In this document: positions 44,237-57,300 of the stretch, piece by piece
Numbering within the stretch: the stretch's first letter is position 1
How the letters are laid out: the number at the start of each line of letters is the position of its first letter
NCBI GenBank assembly: GCA_002633005.1
Contig: NMRA01000004.1
Coordinates: 1,497,245-1,561,244, forward strand
From: Phoronis australis
Taxonomy: Eukaryota; Phoronida; Phoronidae
DNA: 64,000 bases
Direction: 5' to 3'
Position numbers and translations under genes: made by a program
The notes under the pieces: model-generated
Seen by the model: the letters and a program-made list of their open reading frames with translations, nothing else
What the model was told of the DNA's origin: nothing
The model's database searches: none

Positions 44237-44269
44237 GTAAGGGATCAATTACTAATGTTGAACAATGAA

Positions 44270-47200
44270 CGGTGATTGATCGTCAACATGCCAAGCGCTG
44301 TCACCCACTCACTTCTGTCTGGCCAGTCACAGTGGCCTTGTCATTGTATGTGTTAAACTGAAGTTATTACTTCGTTGATGAGAGCTTATCTCAATTTTAA
44401 AACATAATGTACATCTCCATTTCTCTCTACCTCTACTGTTATCGGCTACGGTGTCTAACGTGTGTGAACTAATTGGTGTTGGACTTGGAGTAACCAAGAT
44501 TATGAATCTAACTTCTAAGAGAGTAATCTCGAGATTAGGATGTGGTCATAATTTATACAAAAATGCACTGTGATAAAGAAAAACTTATCTAAAGATTGAA
44601 GTGTGAAACATGTGTCCTGCCTTTGCCTTCTTTTTCTTGTTGCACACTCATATTTACCTGGTGTACATGTTTAAGCCTACCTCCTATAAAATCATATAGA
44701 TCTATCATCTATGGTTTAATCTCCAGATTAATTAGTCTAATAACTCCAGGTTCACTGTTAGTCTATTAGTAATCTGGAGACGAAATATTATTCCAAGTTC
44801 AAGCATAGTAATTTTGCCCTGGAGAGCTTCTCTCTTTAGAAAATACTTCTCCTACAAAAAAATGTATTACTGGTGTAGTTCCATGGTTTTTCCTTGGGGT
44901 ACATTTTTCCATCAGTGGACGAAATTAAGCTCAATAAAATCACATATTCAGTTTTCTCATCTTGGATATTATTTGTTTGTAAGAAACTGAACCAATAAAT
45001 TAAATACATCTATGTTAAAATGTCTTGGTTTAGTTGATTATCTTCCGTTGTTTTCCATTGATTAAAGTTCGTGCCAGCTATATTCGTCTCATTTTTCCTA
45101 TGTACATTGTGTCATTCAGTTCACGTATCTCAACCAAGAACTTGAAATAGACCCCAAAACTTTTTGAAGATGGGGCCCAGTGTTTGGAAGTGCAAGTCAA
45201 ACACTGTCACGTATGAGAGGTACATTCTAAAAAGAGTGAGATAAGCTACCACGAGTTTACCACACTTGTCTTGTAATTCTTTTTCTGTTCAGTTGGTGTT
45301 TTGTTAACTGTTGTTTAAAAAACTCTTTCAGCAAGTTCAGCTAATTTTAAATTTATGAATTTCACATTCACTCTGCTGTAGCTGGGTATTTTCTTACATT
45401 ATGTTTCATAATGTTATCTAGACTGAACTGTGATTATAATATTATGTAATGGTCTGTGACTTTGCCAAACAATTTATTTGGTCATTGATCAAGTTCCTGC
45501 AGAGTTTTAAGAACTGTCAACTGATACTCAGTTGCCCTTCATTAGATTAGTCTGTACAAATATTGCTTGTTACTTATTGGATCTGAGTTTGAAAACACAC
45601 AGCCTCATTAAAGTTCTCCTTAAAGGGCAATAAACCTGGGCTTCTGGCAAGAAACTAACTTTTGATTAAGAGTACTTCCCAGTATGAAATTGGTTTGTCT
45701 CAACTTTCCTTAGTGAGATAAGAAGTGAGTTTTGGTATTGCTAAGTACTGACAGTTAGGTTATTGCTGGAGACCTTACATGGCAAATAAAATGACACGCC
45801 ATGGCTAGCCAACTTGTAGACCCAGGCCTCAAGCAATAACAAACTACCAATTCCTTCCAAGTGTAGAAATCACACTATTTTGACTAAGAAACAATTAGAG
45901 ACCAATTTCATAATGAAGGGGCCTAAATCAAAAGTTTGTTTTTCGTATCCACTTCAACAATAGAATGATGATGAGAAGATTTTTATGTCATCAGTAGCTC
46001 GATTTGTATCATACAGTTATCACGAAATAAAACTTAAGAAAAATTTTCAACATTTCAACAACTAGTACTCAGTTTTTGAGAAATGGAAAATTGTAATTTT
46101 GGGTAATTATTTTTTGTGTAAAATTAAAGAGAAATTACCATAGTTTTGACTCCATATGTATAATAGCATTCGGTCTAATTTTTTATATTTTCAACCTGAA
46201 CTACCATATGTACCGACTTCCTTTTTAATGTCCACCATTTTATGTTGTTGGTGTGCGGTATTTTCTGTTCACAATGATTTGGCCATTTCTTCAGTGGCAT
46301 AGCTGAGATTATTATCTCCTCTAGGAGGCAAGTCACCACCAATTTTCTGCCACCAGTTTCTGGGAAGTGGCCCACCTCCCCTTGCCATGGCATTTCATTT
46401 TTGCAAAATCTTTCATGAACTTTTTTGGTATGCTGCAAAGAAACTGACCTTTTCTTACTGTTGTGTTGTTGAATACCCTACTGTATTCCCTGGTGGTTGG
46501 AACTTGTGGTATTACTGATATAAACGTGTACCATTTACACATAGTTCAGTGGTGTAAGATCTCCAAGCACCTATCTGCTCAAGATCAGTGGTGCACATTT
46601 ACTGTTCATCTGTTTGCAACAAAACTGACAAGACGGTTCTTACAATTTACTAACAACATATTACATTACACTGGTCTGTCCTCTCCCAACTTTAGATACC
46701 CATCTTGTTGTGAATTCACTGATTATGGGAGTATGTCTTAGATTACAGTCCTGATAGCATTTGTTTTGAAAGTATCAAATGTTGGTTGTCATGTGGTGTT
46801 AAAGGGAATGTGGTTTAACACCCCAGTAACATTTTGAATTTTCCTGGAAGTGGATTCATGACAAGTCTGCCTAATCATTTCTTGAGTGAATTGTGTAACC
46901 AGTGACAGTAAGTGCTTCCAAATGATAAGTAAGGTCTTGATGAGATTAAAACCCTTTCACAGTGAGTTCAGAAGACTCATAGGTTCATTGCTCAGTGTCG
47001 TGAGGAAAAGAGATTGTTTTGGATGCATGGTAATTCTCCACTTATTTGCACAAAAATAATTGCCAAAATTGTCATTTTCCATTTTTCAAAGGCTGATTAC
47101 CTTTTTTGCAATTCAATAAATGTTGTTTTGCGACGTCTGCACGCTACAATCCAGGCTTGTAATTGACTGAAATGTACTTTTGTGGAGAAATTTTACATTT

Positions 47201-48069
47201 AGCATTCACTTGTCAGCCATATTGTGTGCTAGATAAGTGAGGAATTCCTGTATCACTGTTTGGTTAGCTTGGTATATTTTATTTCTTGACTTCATTTCTA
47301 ACATCCATTGGTCTAATTTCACCAATGTCCAGCTTATTTGCATTGGAAGTGATACTTTAGTGGGTTATATTCAACAGGATTTTGGAAGGCGTTATTTAAA
47401 TTTTTGTAACATGTTGTAACAATGATTCCATAGAAGCTGTGTAATGTCTAGACAGCAAAACTAATAGCTCAAGTTTAGGTCATTTCAAGCATATTATGTC
47501 AAAATAATGTCACATTTTTATTGTAAAAACCATCCTTAAAATGTAAAGGTAATCAGAAAATTGTGACCAAAAATTTTCATTTCAAAATTAGGGACATAAG
47601 CCATAATTTTAAGTTAAATTAAAAAATTTTGTCTGTCATTAGGGAGTTATTACATTAGGCCAAGACATAGTTGGGCCTGGTGTCTGGTTTTTTGAAAATT
47701 GAGTTGGAGGTTTGGCATTTCTTTTTAGTTTCTCACGTTTTCTAAAAAGCAAATGAGATGAGCAAGAAATGGTTCACGATTTGTTTTTTTTTACTCATGT
47801 CTTGGCAAATCATGGTGTTTCATACCTTGCTTACATGCCTTTGTGCAGCTTTTCAAAAACACGAGAACTTGACTGAAACTGATGCAGACGGGTGTTTTTT
47901 CTTTGTCAGTTAGTGAGCGCAGGTCTAAAAATGAGTTGGGGTAGAGTCCAGAGCCAACTTTGGTTTTTTGGCCTAAAATTCTCCGCAACCTGAACATGGG
48001 CTGGGGTCTGATCTTAGCACTCAAAATCAAAAACTAAATTAATTTTGGCATTTTCCTGTCTACTTTTGG
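44270..48069. other. non-coding stretch, possible Sulf leader intron
   Basis: No coding frame with family resemblance. Contains the second copy of a short dispersed repeat (47815-47890) and a weak inverted repeat near 44722-44780. If the leader exon at 44068 is real, this is intron. Confidence 0.45.
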
Positions 48070-48320
48070 GCAAACTCAAGATAAGTGGCTATTCGTCTGT
48101 GCTCAAGTACGTTATAATTGGTGGATATGAGTTTCTAGTCCAACTTTGCACTTAATGACCCCTATATTCTTGCCACTAACTTGGTAAAAACTCGAGATTT
48201 CAAGTACACCCTCGAAATTTCGAATCCCAGACTCGAACTTTTAGCTTTAATGTTGGGGTCATCTAGTACAAACTAGCATTAGCAAGTTATCAATGTAAGC
48301 CATTATGTACTCAAGCATAG
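48070..48320. mobile_element. fold-back element, copy 1
   Basis: CAAACTCAAGATAAGTGGCT..GTGCTCAAGTA and TGCACTTAATGACCCC form the left arm. GGGGTCATCTAGTACAAACT..GTACTCAAGCA forms an approximate right arm. The same arms appear at 50430-50630. Terminal arms with a short unique middle suggest a fold-back MITE. Confidence 0.55.
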
Positions 48321-48545
48321 AACATTAGAACATTGTGTTCGAACAAAAGTAAAAAAAGCCAAAAATAATTTAGAGTTTCATTCTGAGTAAAAAGATTAAA
48401 CTCTGGGCCCTGGTTGCTTTCGTGTCGGTAGCTTTTTTTGTTTTCCTTACTGACTTGATAACCAGAAGAAATAAAAGTACACCCAAACATTTTGTATTTT
48501 GTTTTCTTTCGGCACGAAACATGGCGTCAGATCGCTTACAAGTGC

Positions 48546-48690
48546 TTTGTAATCTCGTTTTGGTTCAGCAAGAAACCAAATGTCAAGTCACGTGTGTTGT
48601 AATTTGGCTTTTGTGTTCAGCAAGAACCACAAGGTCAAATCATTTACACTTTGTAATCTGGTTTTGTGTCAGCAAAAACCATCTATTATG
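48546..48690. repeat. ~53-bp tandem repeat, about 2.6 units
   Basis: TTTGTAATCTCGTTTTGGTTCAGCAAGAAACC recurs at about 48597 and 48651 with substitutions (TTGTAAT.TGG.TTTTGTG.TCAGCAA.AACCA). Frames across it are incidental. Confidence 0.65.
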
Positions 48691-48699
48691 AAGTGGTGC

Positions 48700-50429
48700 T
48701 GCAATTGCTTACTTATATTCTTAAGTAGCAAGTAAGGAGGTGTAGAAGCATCTGTGTTTTGGGTGGTCCCCTCTTTTTCTTTTTACAAGAATCTGAATTT
48801 CTTTGCCCCAATGATCCCCTGTTTTGGCGCTCAATTTTTGTACAACTTAATGTACACTCAGATTGTTAAACTAGGGTTTGTTACCATGGTATCGGGGTTA
48901 GGTGACCATATTCAGCTAATTCGGAAACTCATAAATGAACTAGTAATACACCATGACATGGAGGTTTCTCATAAACTCCCAAAAGTGGGTACTTAATGGA
49001 AGATGAAACTTGACGTGGTACTTAATTGGGTGGGTATTTCGTGGCTAGATTCCTTATGAAAAAGTGTCTTTCCTATTAAATTTGCTGCAAACGGGTCCAC
49101 TTGATGGTTGGAATTCTACAATAGGGCTACTGAGCACACTCTAAAGACCTGATGTACATTACTTGGGTTTGTTGTGTTACAAGACTACTGTCCAAAGTGA
49201 TGTTTATTCAATTTTAATTCAATAAAATCAGCATTTCGTCCAGTTAAATCCCCTACATAAGAATAACTTGAAACTGCTCCTTTTACATCTATTAAACTTT
49301 CTGCAAATGGTTCCCTTTTTTACAGTGATAACTCTCTGTAAGGGAGGTTTATAAATTATTATAAAAAATATGTCCAAATACCCTGGGTCAAGAGGTGTGA
49401 AGGGATGTACCTCGTGATATTTCAGACACAAGCTAGTGAGTAATGCATTGCTCTCTTTCAAGCCCGCTTGTTCACTCGGGAGTTTACTTAATCATAATGG
49501 GAAGTTGACAACACTGCACATTGGAAACACAGACAAACGCTGTCCATACTAGGGTGGTTTAGAGAATGGGTACCAAGACAGTACCAGCCGATGAGAAACC
49601 CTGCTCTAGACAATATTGACTTAACTTTCTGGCTCCTTCCATCAGCCTTTGCTTGGGAGAGTGATTCCTCCGACACATAGGCTCACCCAGAGCCATATTT
49701 AAGAACAGGATATGTTCAAAAGAATACCTATCGGTTTTTGCAAGAAAACCTAATGATTACACAAAAATACTTTGATCCAGTAAGTGATCTGACTGTTTCT
49801 TGATAGACACAGTGCGAGATTACAAAACATTGGTGATTTGACACTGTGCTTCCTGTTTAAACGAAACAAGAAAATTAGATGTTGTTGACTTGTAGATTTC
49901 ATTTTCTTTTTTCTTGTTGTCATTAGTTGGTACAAATAATGAAATGACGGTAAGTACACGAACCTTGTTGGATAATCAAATGTTGGCTGAGACATTCTTT
50001 TTGAGCTAAGACGTAGTTTTTTATTGTCACCATGTAGTGAAACTTGTTCTTTGCTCAGGGAACAAAATTCTAGCTTTTAAAGGAGGAAAGTAGTGTAGTG
50101 TCAATGACAGTCTAGCTGTGGAGGAAATGGAATTGCGAAGAGTAGATGTTTTACTGTGTATTTTCTGCCAAAAATGCTGACTTGCAAGTTGTCAGTTTGG
50201 GAATCAGATTGTACTAAACTATATGCTCAATTAGTGTAGTTTTGAATATGTGTTAGGGCTATTCAGGGTCAGATCCAGGAATTTAGTTGGGAAGGGAAAA
50301 GGTTTCATAAAGAGCAACAGCCTCATATATGTCAACCAGGGCAGAGAAAGCTGACAAGACTTGTTTTAAAGTGACATACTTGATGAAAATTGGTTATTTG
50401 AGATCGAGGCCCGGACCCTAATCTGTTTT
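48700..50429. other. non-coding stretch, nothing recognised
   Basis: Several short frames on both strands without domains. A GGGTCAGATCCAGGAATTTAG motif near 50268 may be a degraded element terminus. Confidence 0.45.
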
Positions 50430-50630
50430 ATGCTCGAGTAATGGCTTACGTAGATGACTTTCTGATCCTGGTTTGCACTTGATGACCCCAGTATAAAACC
50501 TATAAATTTGTAGCACAGATATAGGGGTCATCTAGTGCAAACGTAGACTAGAAACTCACGTGCATAAACCATGAGATACTCGAGCACAGACTAATAGCCA
50601 TTTATCTTGAGTTTGCACAAGAGTAAAAAA
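50430..50630. mobile_element. fold-back element, copy 2
   Basis: The left arm is TGCTCGAGTAATGGCTTACG...TTTGCACTTGATGACCCC; the right arm is GGGGTCATCTAGTGCAAAC...GAGATACTCGAGCA. The arms are inverted and better preserved than in copy 1 at 48070. Confidence 0.65.
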
Positions 50631-50679
50631 TAATTTCAAGTTTGATTTCAACTACAACGATTAAGCAATGACACCAGGT

Positions 50680-50760
50680 CTACGACGGATTCAAACACAT
50701 GACCTCAGCGGTGGTAGTTAATGGTTTGCTAGCATAGCTAAGCCCCACTCGGCAAGTAGC
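50680..50760 (-). repeat. tRNA-derived SINE head (pol III A and B boxes)
   Basis: The minus strand carries GAGTGGGGCTTAGC (A-box-like, near 50738-50750) and GTTTGAATCCG (B-box-like, 50686-50696) at tRNA-like spacing. Stems are degraded, so this is a SINE or pseudo-tRNA rather than a functional tRNA. Confidence 0.5.
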
Positions 50761-51103
50761 AATGGTACTTTAAGCATATTTTTAAATTGAGTTGAAACTG
50801 ATAATGGTAGTGGCCTCAGTTTCAGCGAATGACTGGAAGCCAATAGGTGAGGATTGTCAGTTTGCAATAAATCACAAAAACAATACATTTCATTGTTTTA
50901 TAGTGTTGGTTCAACCTAGTTACTTCAATAAGTTTCTCCTGTCCAACAATAATTCAAAAAATAAATTTTGATCCTAAAACTGAGGGTGTTCCTTTAACAT
51001 ATCCTACAAGAAAATGTGCTGTTATTTTAAATTCCTTAATTACCATTTTACGTTGTTTAAATCTCAGTTGTGACCAGTTGTTCACAAAAGATTAGAAGAA
51101 TTT

Positions 51104-51181
51104 AGGATGGGTCTTGTCTAAATCTGTCACTGTTATTGGTTTAGGATGGACCTTGTCTAAATCTGTCACTGTTATTGGTTT
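51104..51181. repeat. 39-bp tandem duplication before the first Sulf coding exon
   Basis: Two copies (51104-51142 and 51143-51181) begin AGGATGG(G/A)(T/C)CTTGTCTAAATC and end GTTATTGGTTT, differing at two bases. They end 21 bp before the splice acceptor AG, so the second copy lies in the branch-point region. Confidence 0.9.
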
Positions 51182-51204
51182 CTAATGATCAATTTGTTTT
51201 TCAG

Positions 51205-51396
51205 ATGCTTCCATGATGGATCTCAAATTCATTCTAATTTTCCTACTACTGCACTGTGCACAAGGCAGATTGAGGGGTCAGGATAGGTTTGGTCGCCGAT
51301 CTAATGTAGCTAGAGACAGGACACGCCACAGAACTGCAAGAAGTGGCAAGCCTAATATAATAGTTATACTAACTGATGACCAGGACTCTGAATTAG
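51205..51396 (+). CDS. SULF: Sulf first coding exon (ATG at 51213)
   Basis: Acceptor TTTGTTTTTCAG| at 51203-51204; eight untranslated bases precede the ATG, so an upstream leader exon is needed. Encodes residues 1-61 plus one base (signal peptide, basic propeptide-like stretch, first metal-binding Asp pair). Donor TTAG|GTAAAA. Confidence 0.85.
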
Positions 51397-54300
51397 GTAA
51401 AATACTAGAACTGTCAGTAATAAAAGTTGAAAGTTGTTTTTGATCTGCTTTAAGTTAATTGGCTATAAAGTATTTATATATAACCGCATATTTTTCAAAA
51501 TCCTTGTAGAGCACTGTAAGACTGCCAAGACATTTATTATCACGACTGATTTTTTTTGGAAATTTGATGAATTTTTATGGCTATAAAGTATTAATATATA
51601 ACCGCATATTTTTCAAAATCCTTGTAGAGCACTGTGAGACTGCTAAGACATTTATTATCACGACTGATTTTTTTTGGAAATTTGATGAATTTTTATGGCT
51701 ATAAAGTATTAATATATAACCGAATATTTTTCAAAATCTTTGTAGAGCACTGTAAGACTGCCAAGACATTTATTATCACATGACTGATTTTTTTTGAAAT
51801 TTGGTAAATTTTTATGGCTATAAAGTATTAATATGTAACCATATATTTTTTCAAAATTCTTGCAGAGCACTGTAAGACTGCCAAGACATTTATAATCACA
51901 TGACTGATTTTTTGGAAGTATGGTGAATTTTCGCAAAGATCACCTTATTTTACTAAAACATGAAATTTTTCACTAACAATATGCGACTTTTATTTATTTA
52001 TTCTATTAGCTGAACTCTTAGTCCTACATAAAAAAGTCTCAGACACATTTTTGTAGCTTGTAGGATAAAAACCAAAATTTGCTGTGTTTGTGGGAATTTG
52101 GTGATCATGAAAAAGCAAGATTTTTTTAGAAAGAACACAGTGAGTGCTAGAGGAGGATTATAATGGTCTTCTGAGTAAGAAGCTTGGATGTTGCACCTGC
52201 CCAAATAGTTTGCTGAGACTTTAATACAGTAGCTAGGAAATTGAGATGAATACNATATATAACCGCATATTTTTCAAAATCCTTGTAGAGCACTGTAAGA
52301 CTGCCAAGACATTTATTATCATATGACTGATTTTTTTGGAAATTTGATGAATTTTTATGGCTATAAAGTATTAATATATAACCGCATATTTTTCAAAATC
52401 CTTGTAGAGCACTGTAAGACTGCCAAGACATTTATTATCATATGACTGATTTTTTTGGAAATTTGATGAATTTTTATGGCTATAAAGTATTAATATATTA
52501 CTGCATGTTTTTAAAAATCCTTGTAGAGCACTGTAAGACTGCCAAGACATTTATTATCATATGACTGATTTTTTTTTGGAAATTTGATGAATTTTTATGG
52601 CTATAAAGTATTAATATATAACCGCATATTTTTTTCAAAATTCTTGCAGAGCACTGTAAGACTGCCAAGACATTTGTAATTACATGACTGATTTTTTTGG
52701 AAGTATGGTGAATTTTCACAAAGATCACCTTATTTTACTAAAACATGAAAATTTTCACTAACAATATGCGACTTTTATTTATTTATTCTATTAACTGAAC
52801 TCTTAGTCCTACATAAAAAAGTCTCAGACACATTTTTGTAGCTTGTAGGATAAAAACCAAAATTTGCTGTGTTTGTGGGGAATTTGGTGATCATGAAAAA
52901 GCAAGATTTTTTTAGAAATAACATAGTGAGTGCTAGAGGAGGATTATAATGGTCTTCTGAGTAAGAAGCTTGGATGTTGCACCTGCCCAAATAGTTTGCT
53001 GAGACTTTAATACAGTAGCTAGGAAATTGAGATGAATACTTAAGCATGAATTGAAACCGTATACTGATGTTGAGATTGATAAATTGTACTGCATTTTTTG
53101 TGAAAAAGATACCTTTATGTCATTGTGATTGGCGTCATACTGCAGATAGATTGTAAGGCGCTTTGGATAAACAAGGCATTGTGTAAATGACAATGTCATT
53201 GTCAAAAAATGTTATCAATGTCATAGTTAGTGTTATTCCTGATGTTGTCGTTGTTGTTAGTGTGGTTTGTGTTATTGATGTTAAAAATGAATAATTATTT
53301 TGCAGGTTCCATGCAGTTCATGCCAAAGACACTCAAGATTCTGCGTGACGGGGGCGCCCACTTTACAAACTCATTCGTGACCACCCCCATGTGCTGCCCA
53401 TCGCGCAGTTCCTTTCTGACGGGCATGTATGTGCATAACCACAACGTGTACACCAACAATGATAACTGCTCTAGTGCCTCCTGGCAACAAAATTACGAGA
53501 ACAGAAACTTTGCCACTTACCTGAAGAGTGTTGGCTACAGTAATGGTAAGACTATTATGTTCTCTGTTCTTCAGTACAATAATTTGTCAGTAGCTCCTCT
53601 TGAAGACGGAATTCAGTAAACATGCAGCAATGTTCCCTATTAATGATTTTCGTACACTTACCCAAACTCTCTGTACATTTGTTGATTATCCACATGACAA
53701 CAACAGGGAAGACGGCCAAGAGACCTAACGAGAATAATTTAAATAACGGCTATATTTGGCGACGGGTCATGTCTCATCTTCGTGGGGGTGTGACGCAAAC
53801 TGACTTTGTTTTCCTAGTACGTTTGTATTTCAAGCAGCTATTGGCCTACAGGTGAGTCTTGTCCTTTTGTGACCTGTTGCTGTTAATCCTGTGTCATCTT
53901 ATTTCTGCCTGAACATGAGACATACGACCTTTATTTTAATTACTTGTCTTGTATATCTTGGAGGTCTTCTCTATTGTTATCCTGCAGATGATCGACAAAC
54001 ATACAGAGAACAAGTATGAATAAAAATCATAACCGGCAACCGTGCCATGCCTTTAGTGAATTCTGTGTTAATAGCAAACATTTTATGTCCAACTCTTTAG
54101 TGTTTTCAGAGTACAAATGTGATGGTTGCTTAACCCAGTTCTTTACCAGAACATTTTCAAGCCTTTGCAGAGGTATAGGACCCCCATATCCACTGCTTTT
54201 TTGAAGCAAATTTACTTTGTTTTATTTGTTTAGTCTGCAAATCAAGCCTGAATTTTGGTTGTCAATATAATGCTAGCAAAGTTTTATTGTTGGATAGCGA

Positions 54301-57300
54301 GTTACAATACTAACACCAAAACTTGTCAAGCTGGATGGGCAGGATATTTTATTTTTTCTTATTTATCTCCGCAGAGAAACTTTTAGCGACCTAACTTTTT
54401 GAAAACTAGGTCAACCACACAATGTGTTTTTCTAACCTCACGAAAGAGGAGAGTCTCATTGGGAATGTGATAATTATTGATGACTGTGTGGTCTTAAGCC
54501 TCAGCCCCATATCTCCACCTAAGCTTTGGTCATATCCCAACCAGAAAAGTTACCAGTGATCAACTTCATGTTTATAGATATTTCTAATTAGTTTTTTCAA
54601 CCATGAGTATCATGGCACTCAGACTCTCACATGGGTGACAGCACATCCTATTTAAGCCTGTGTGCAGGGATATTTCTTCCAAACTACTCTTAACTGTGGC
54701 TAAACTCTCAAAAGTTATTTTAATTCATGTACCTTTCAAGTTTAGATGGACACCTTTGGAACAACTGTAGTCTTTAAATATTTCTAACTCAAACAAGTGC
54801 TCCCGCAATCAACATTTCTTCGAATAATGCTTTGTTCCATCAATGAAATTGAAGACTGAACGCCATTACAGTCAATACGCTCAAGGTCAAACAGAAATTT
54901 ACAGAGGGTTATGGGGAGGTCATTGGTCTCCCACATAACGTGGAATTGTCATGAGAACGTGACAGGGAACTCAGGGTCTCACACTCCACTGGCTTATCTA
55001 CACTAATTTGTAAAGGCTTTGCCCAGTCACACGTTGTGGGTCATAAATGAGATGATGATACCTACAGCTCACGCGGCAAGCAGAAACTCTCGTTAATCAC
55101 ATCGGTGCAGACTTGCAGTAGAAATAAAGAATTACACTCTTATAGTCTTATAAACCATCCGACTGTCAATTTGTTTCGGGAGACTTAAGTCTCAATGCTG
55201 TGTGCCCAACAACGATGTGTTCACAATGATCAACATTAAAATAGAGAGCAAATATGTACCCCTTTTACTTTTTCCCAGCTTTCATTTCCAAATGGCTAAA
55301 ATTTCAGTTGTAAGCGAAAAAAATACACGGAAAAGACTAACTACTCATTACGTTGTGCGAGTTATGTTCTTGTAGTTACACTAAGTTGATTAAAATTGCA
55401 ATTTTTCTGCTAAACTTACTATAACAGGTGTTCTCATATTTGCAATATGATAGCATGAAATAGTTTAAAATGTTAATTGTAAGTTTAAGTCAATTTTGGC
55501 ATCTTTCTTTGTTGACAGTGAAACCGATTTACCGCGTAGTAATCTTTGAGACGATTCTCCACATGTCATTGAAAAGGGCGAAAATGTAAACGTGTAAGTC
55601 ATATTTCTTCAGGCACCTCTTTTCATCAAACCATCGGCTTCACGGGCAATAAAATGTAATCGGCCTAAAAGATCTGTGGTTTTCTGCTGAGCCCAGACCG
55701 TCAGGAGTTGCCCCATATACCAACTCTGGACGGTCTCTCACGACGATTTAACATAATGAGCACACCAAAAGGAGGCAGCACAGATGAGGCAACATGTCTA
55801 ATTAGTCGAGTGTTTCAGTCATGTTTTGATCTTCTTTACTGAATGATTTGGTTCATTGTTGTAGGTTACTTCGGCAAGTATTTAAATGAATACAACGGAG
55901 ACCATGTTCCAGTTGGGTGGCATCAGTGGCTGGGACTTGTGCGTAACTCAAGGTTTTATAACTACACGGTCAACTTCAATGGAGAGTTAGTGAAGCACAG
56001 GGATAACTATTATCGGGACTACTTCACTGACCTCATAGCCAATGACAGTGTGAGGTTTCTGAAACTGTCGAAGCGACAAAATCCAGAGAAGTACAGTGGT
56101 CATTACAGCTTTCAATGAAGATGTTATTCAATTTATAAGAAAACTATCAAGTATTCGAATCGTTGAATTTAGTGTGTGAATTGGGAAGTCAGATTTTTAT
56201 GTGTAACCAAACTCTGAATCCTAGCCCACACAATGAAACCTTCTTTGAGAATACAGTTTGAGGATCTAATTCTGGGAGTCTACTGGTACCCAGTTTATTT
56301 TTGAATAATCTATTAAACCAGTATAAGTGCTTTGCATGTTCACGGAGAGAGATCCATACCTTGACAACCATTCGCATTTTTGTTTTATGTCAAGAAGTCT
56401 TGGCTAATCTTATTTGTGAAAAACATTGTTAAAATACAAACCGTTAATGTTACATGAATATTTGGTATAGCTTTATTGTTTCAGCCCCCTTCCGAATGTG
56501 TTTGACCTATGCAAAAATTGAAAAACCTTTTTGTGCGGTATTAACACTTGAAAGAAGTTTAAAACCTCTGATTGCTAAATTGGCCAGCATGAAAAATGTT
56601 TTGGAAAAGTTAAGGCTTCATTTCACGCTGTTCAGCTGGCTAAAAGTGATCTCGTAATATTCCAGCCATTATAGGAGTCCATTTCTGCTACCAACTCAAG
56701 TCACTGGCAATCACTACATACACTGTTTTTGAATTTGCAATTTTAGGGTTGGTCAACCCCAATTGAGGCTGAAGCACTTTCTTCAGTCACTTATTGTTTT
56801 ATGTTTTTGATGGTAATGGAAGTAGAATACTATAATGGTGAGGAATATTACAAGACTGATTTCGTGGGAGTAAAAAGCCTGCAGTAATTTGATTTTCATT
56901 TTAGCTAGCCAAACAGGAAAAATTGCAGCTTTAGGTGAGGGCTGTGGGGAAAGACTGCCTACACCAGACCTCTTAATGGCAGGGTGATGAAGTGTTAGCT
57001 AAATGATACTTTAATCTTTGAGGGAGATACTTACTGTTCAGCAGCAGTTTTTGGCCAAATCTCAAATACAGGTTTTGGTATCTTTAAAAGTCATCAAGGA
57101 TTCTGCTTTAATTACAGAAAACACAACCTGCTTTATGATATAACATTCACCTCTGTATAACTTGTTCACAAAGTACAATTTTTACTTAAATTGGTTTATT
57201 CACTTACAGATTCCATTTCCATTGGTACTTATGTTCATAGTCCTGTTTGTTGTAACCAGCCCATCATAGTCATTGTTTGTTGTCTACTTCTAGGCCAATT

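Larger units (their letters stand above)
42234..44269. repeat. duplicated segment, 1.16 kb + 0.88 kb, separated by one N
   Basis: 42234-43391 and 43393-44269 both begin TGACATTTAAGATATGGTGT and both end ATGTTGAACAATGAA, and they are almost identical where they align. The left copy has an additional ~300-bp internal tandem copy of the GAGTGACGTCTTGTAAGTCT block (42350, 42650; one copy at 43512 in the right). The N at 43392 lies exactly at the junction, so the duplication may be two unmerged contig ends or haplotypes. Confidence 0.9.

Noticed and set aside
46175-46542. Overlapping minus-strand frames (87 and 69 codons)
   Set aside because: No recognisable domain, no splice support, and the two frames conflict.
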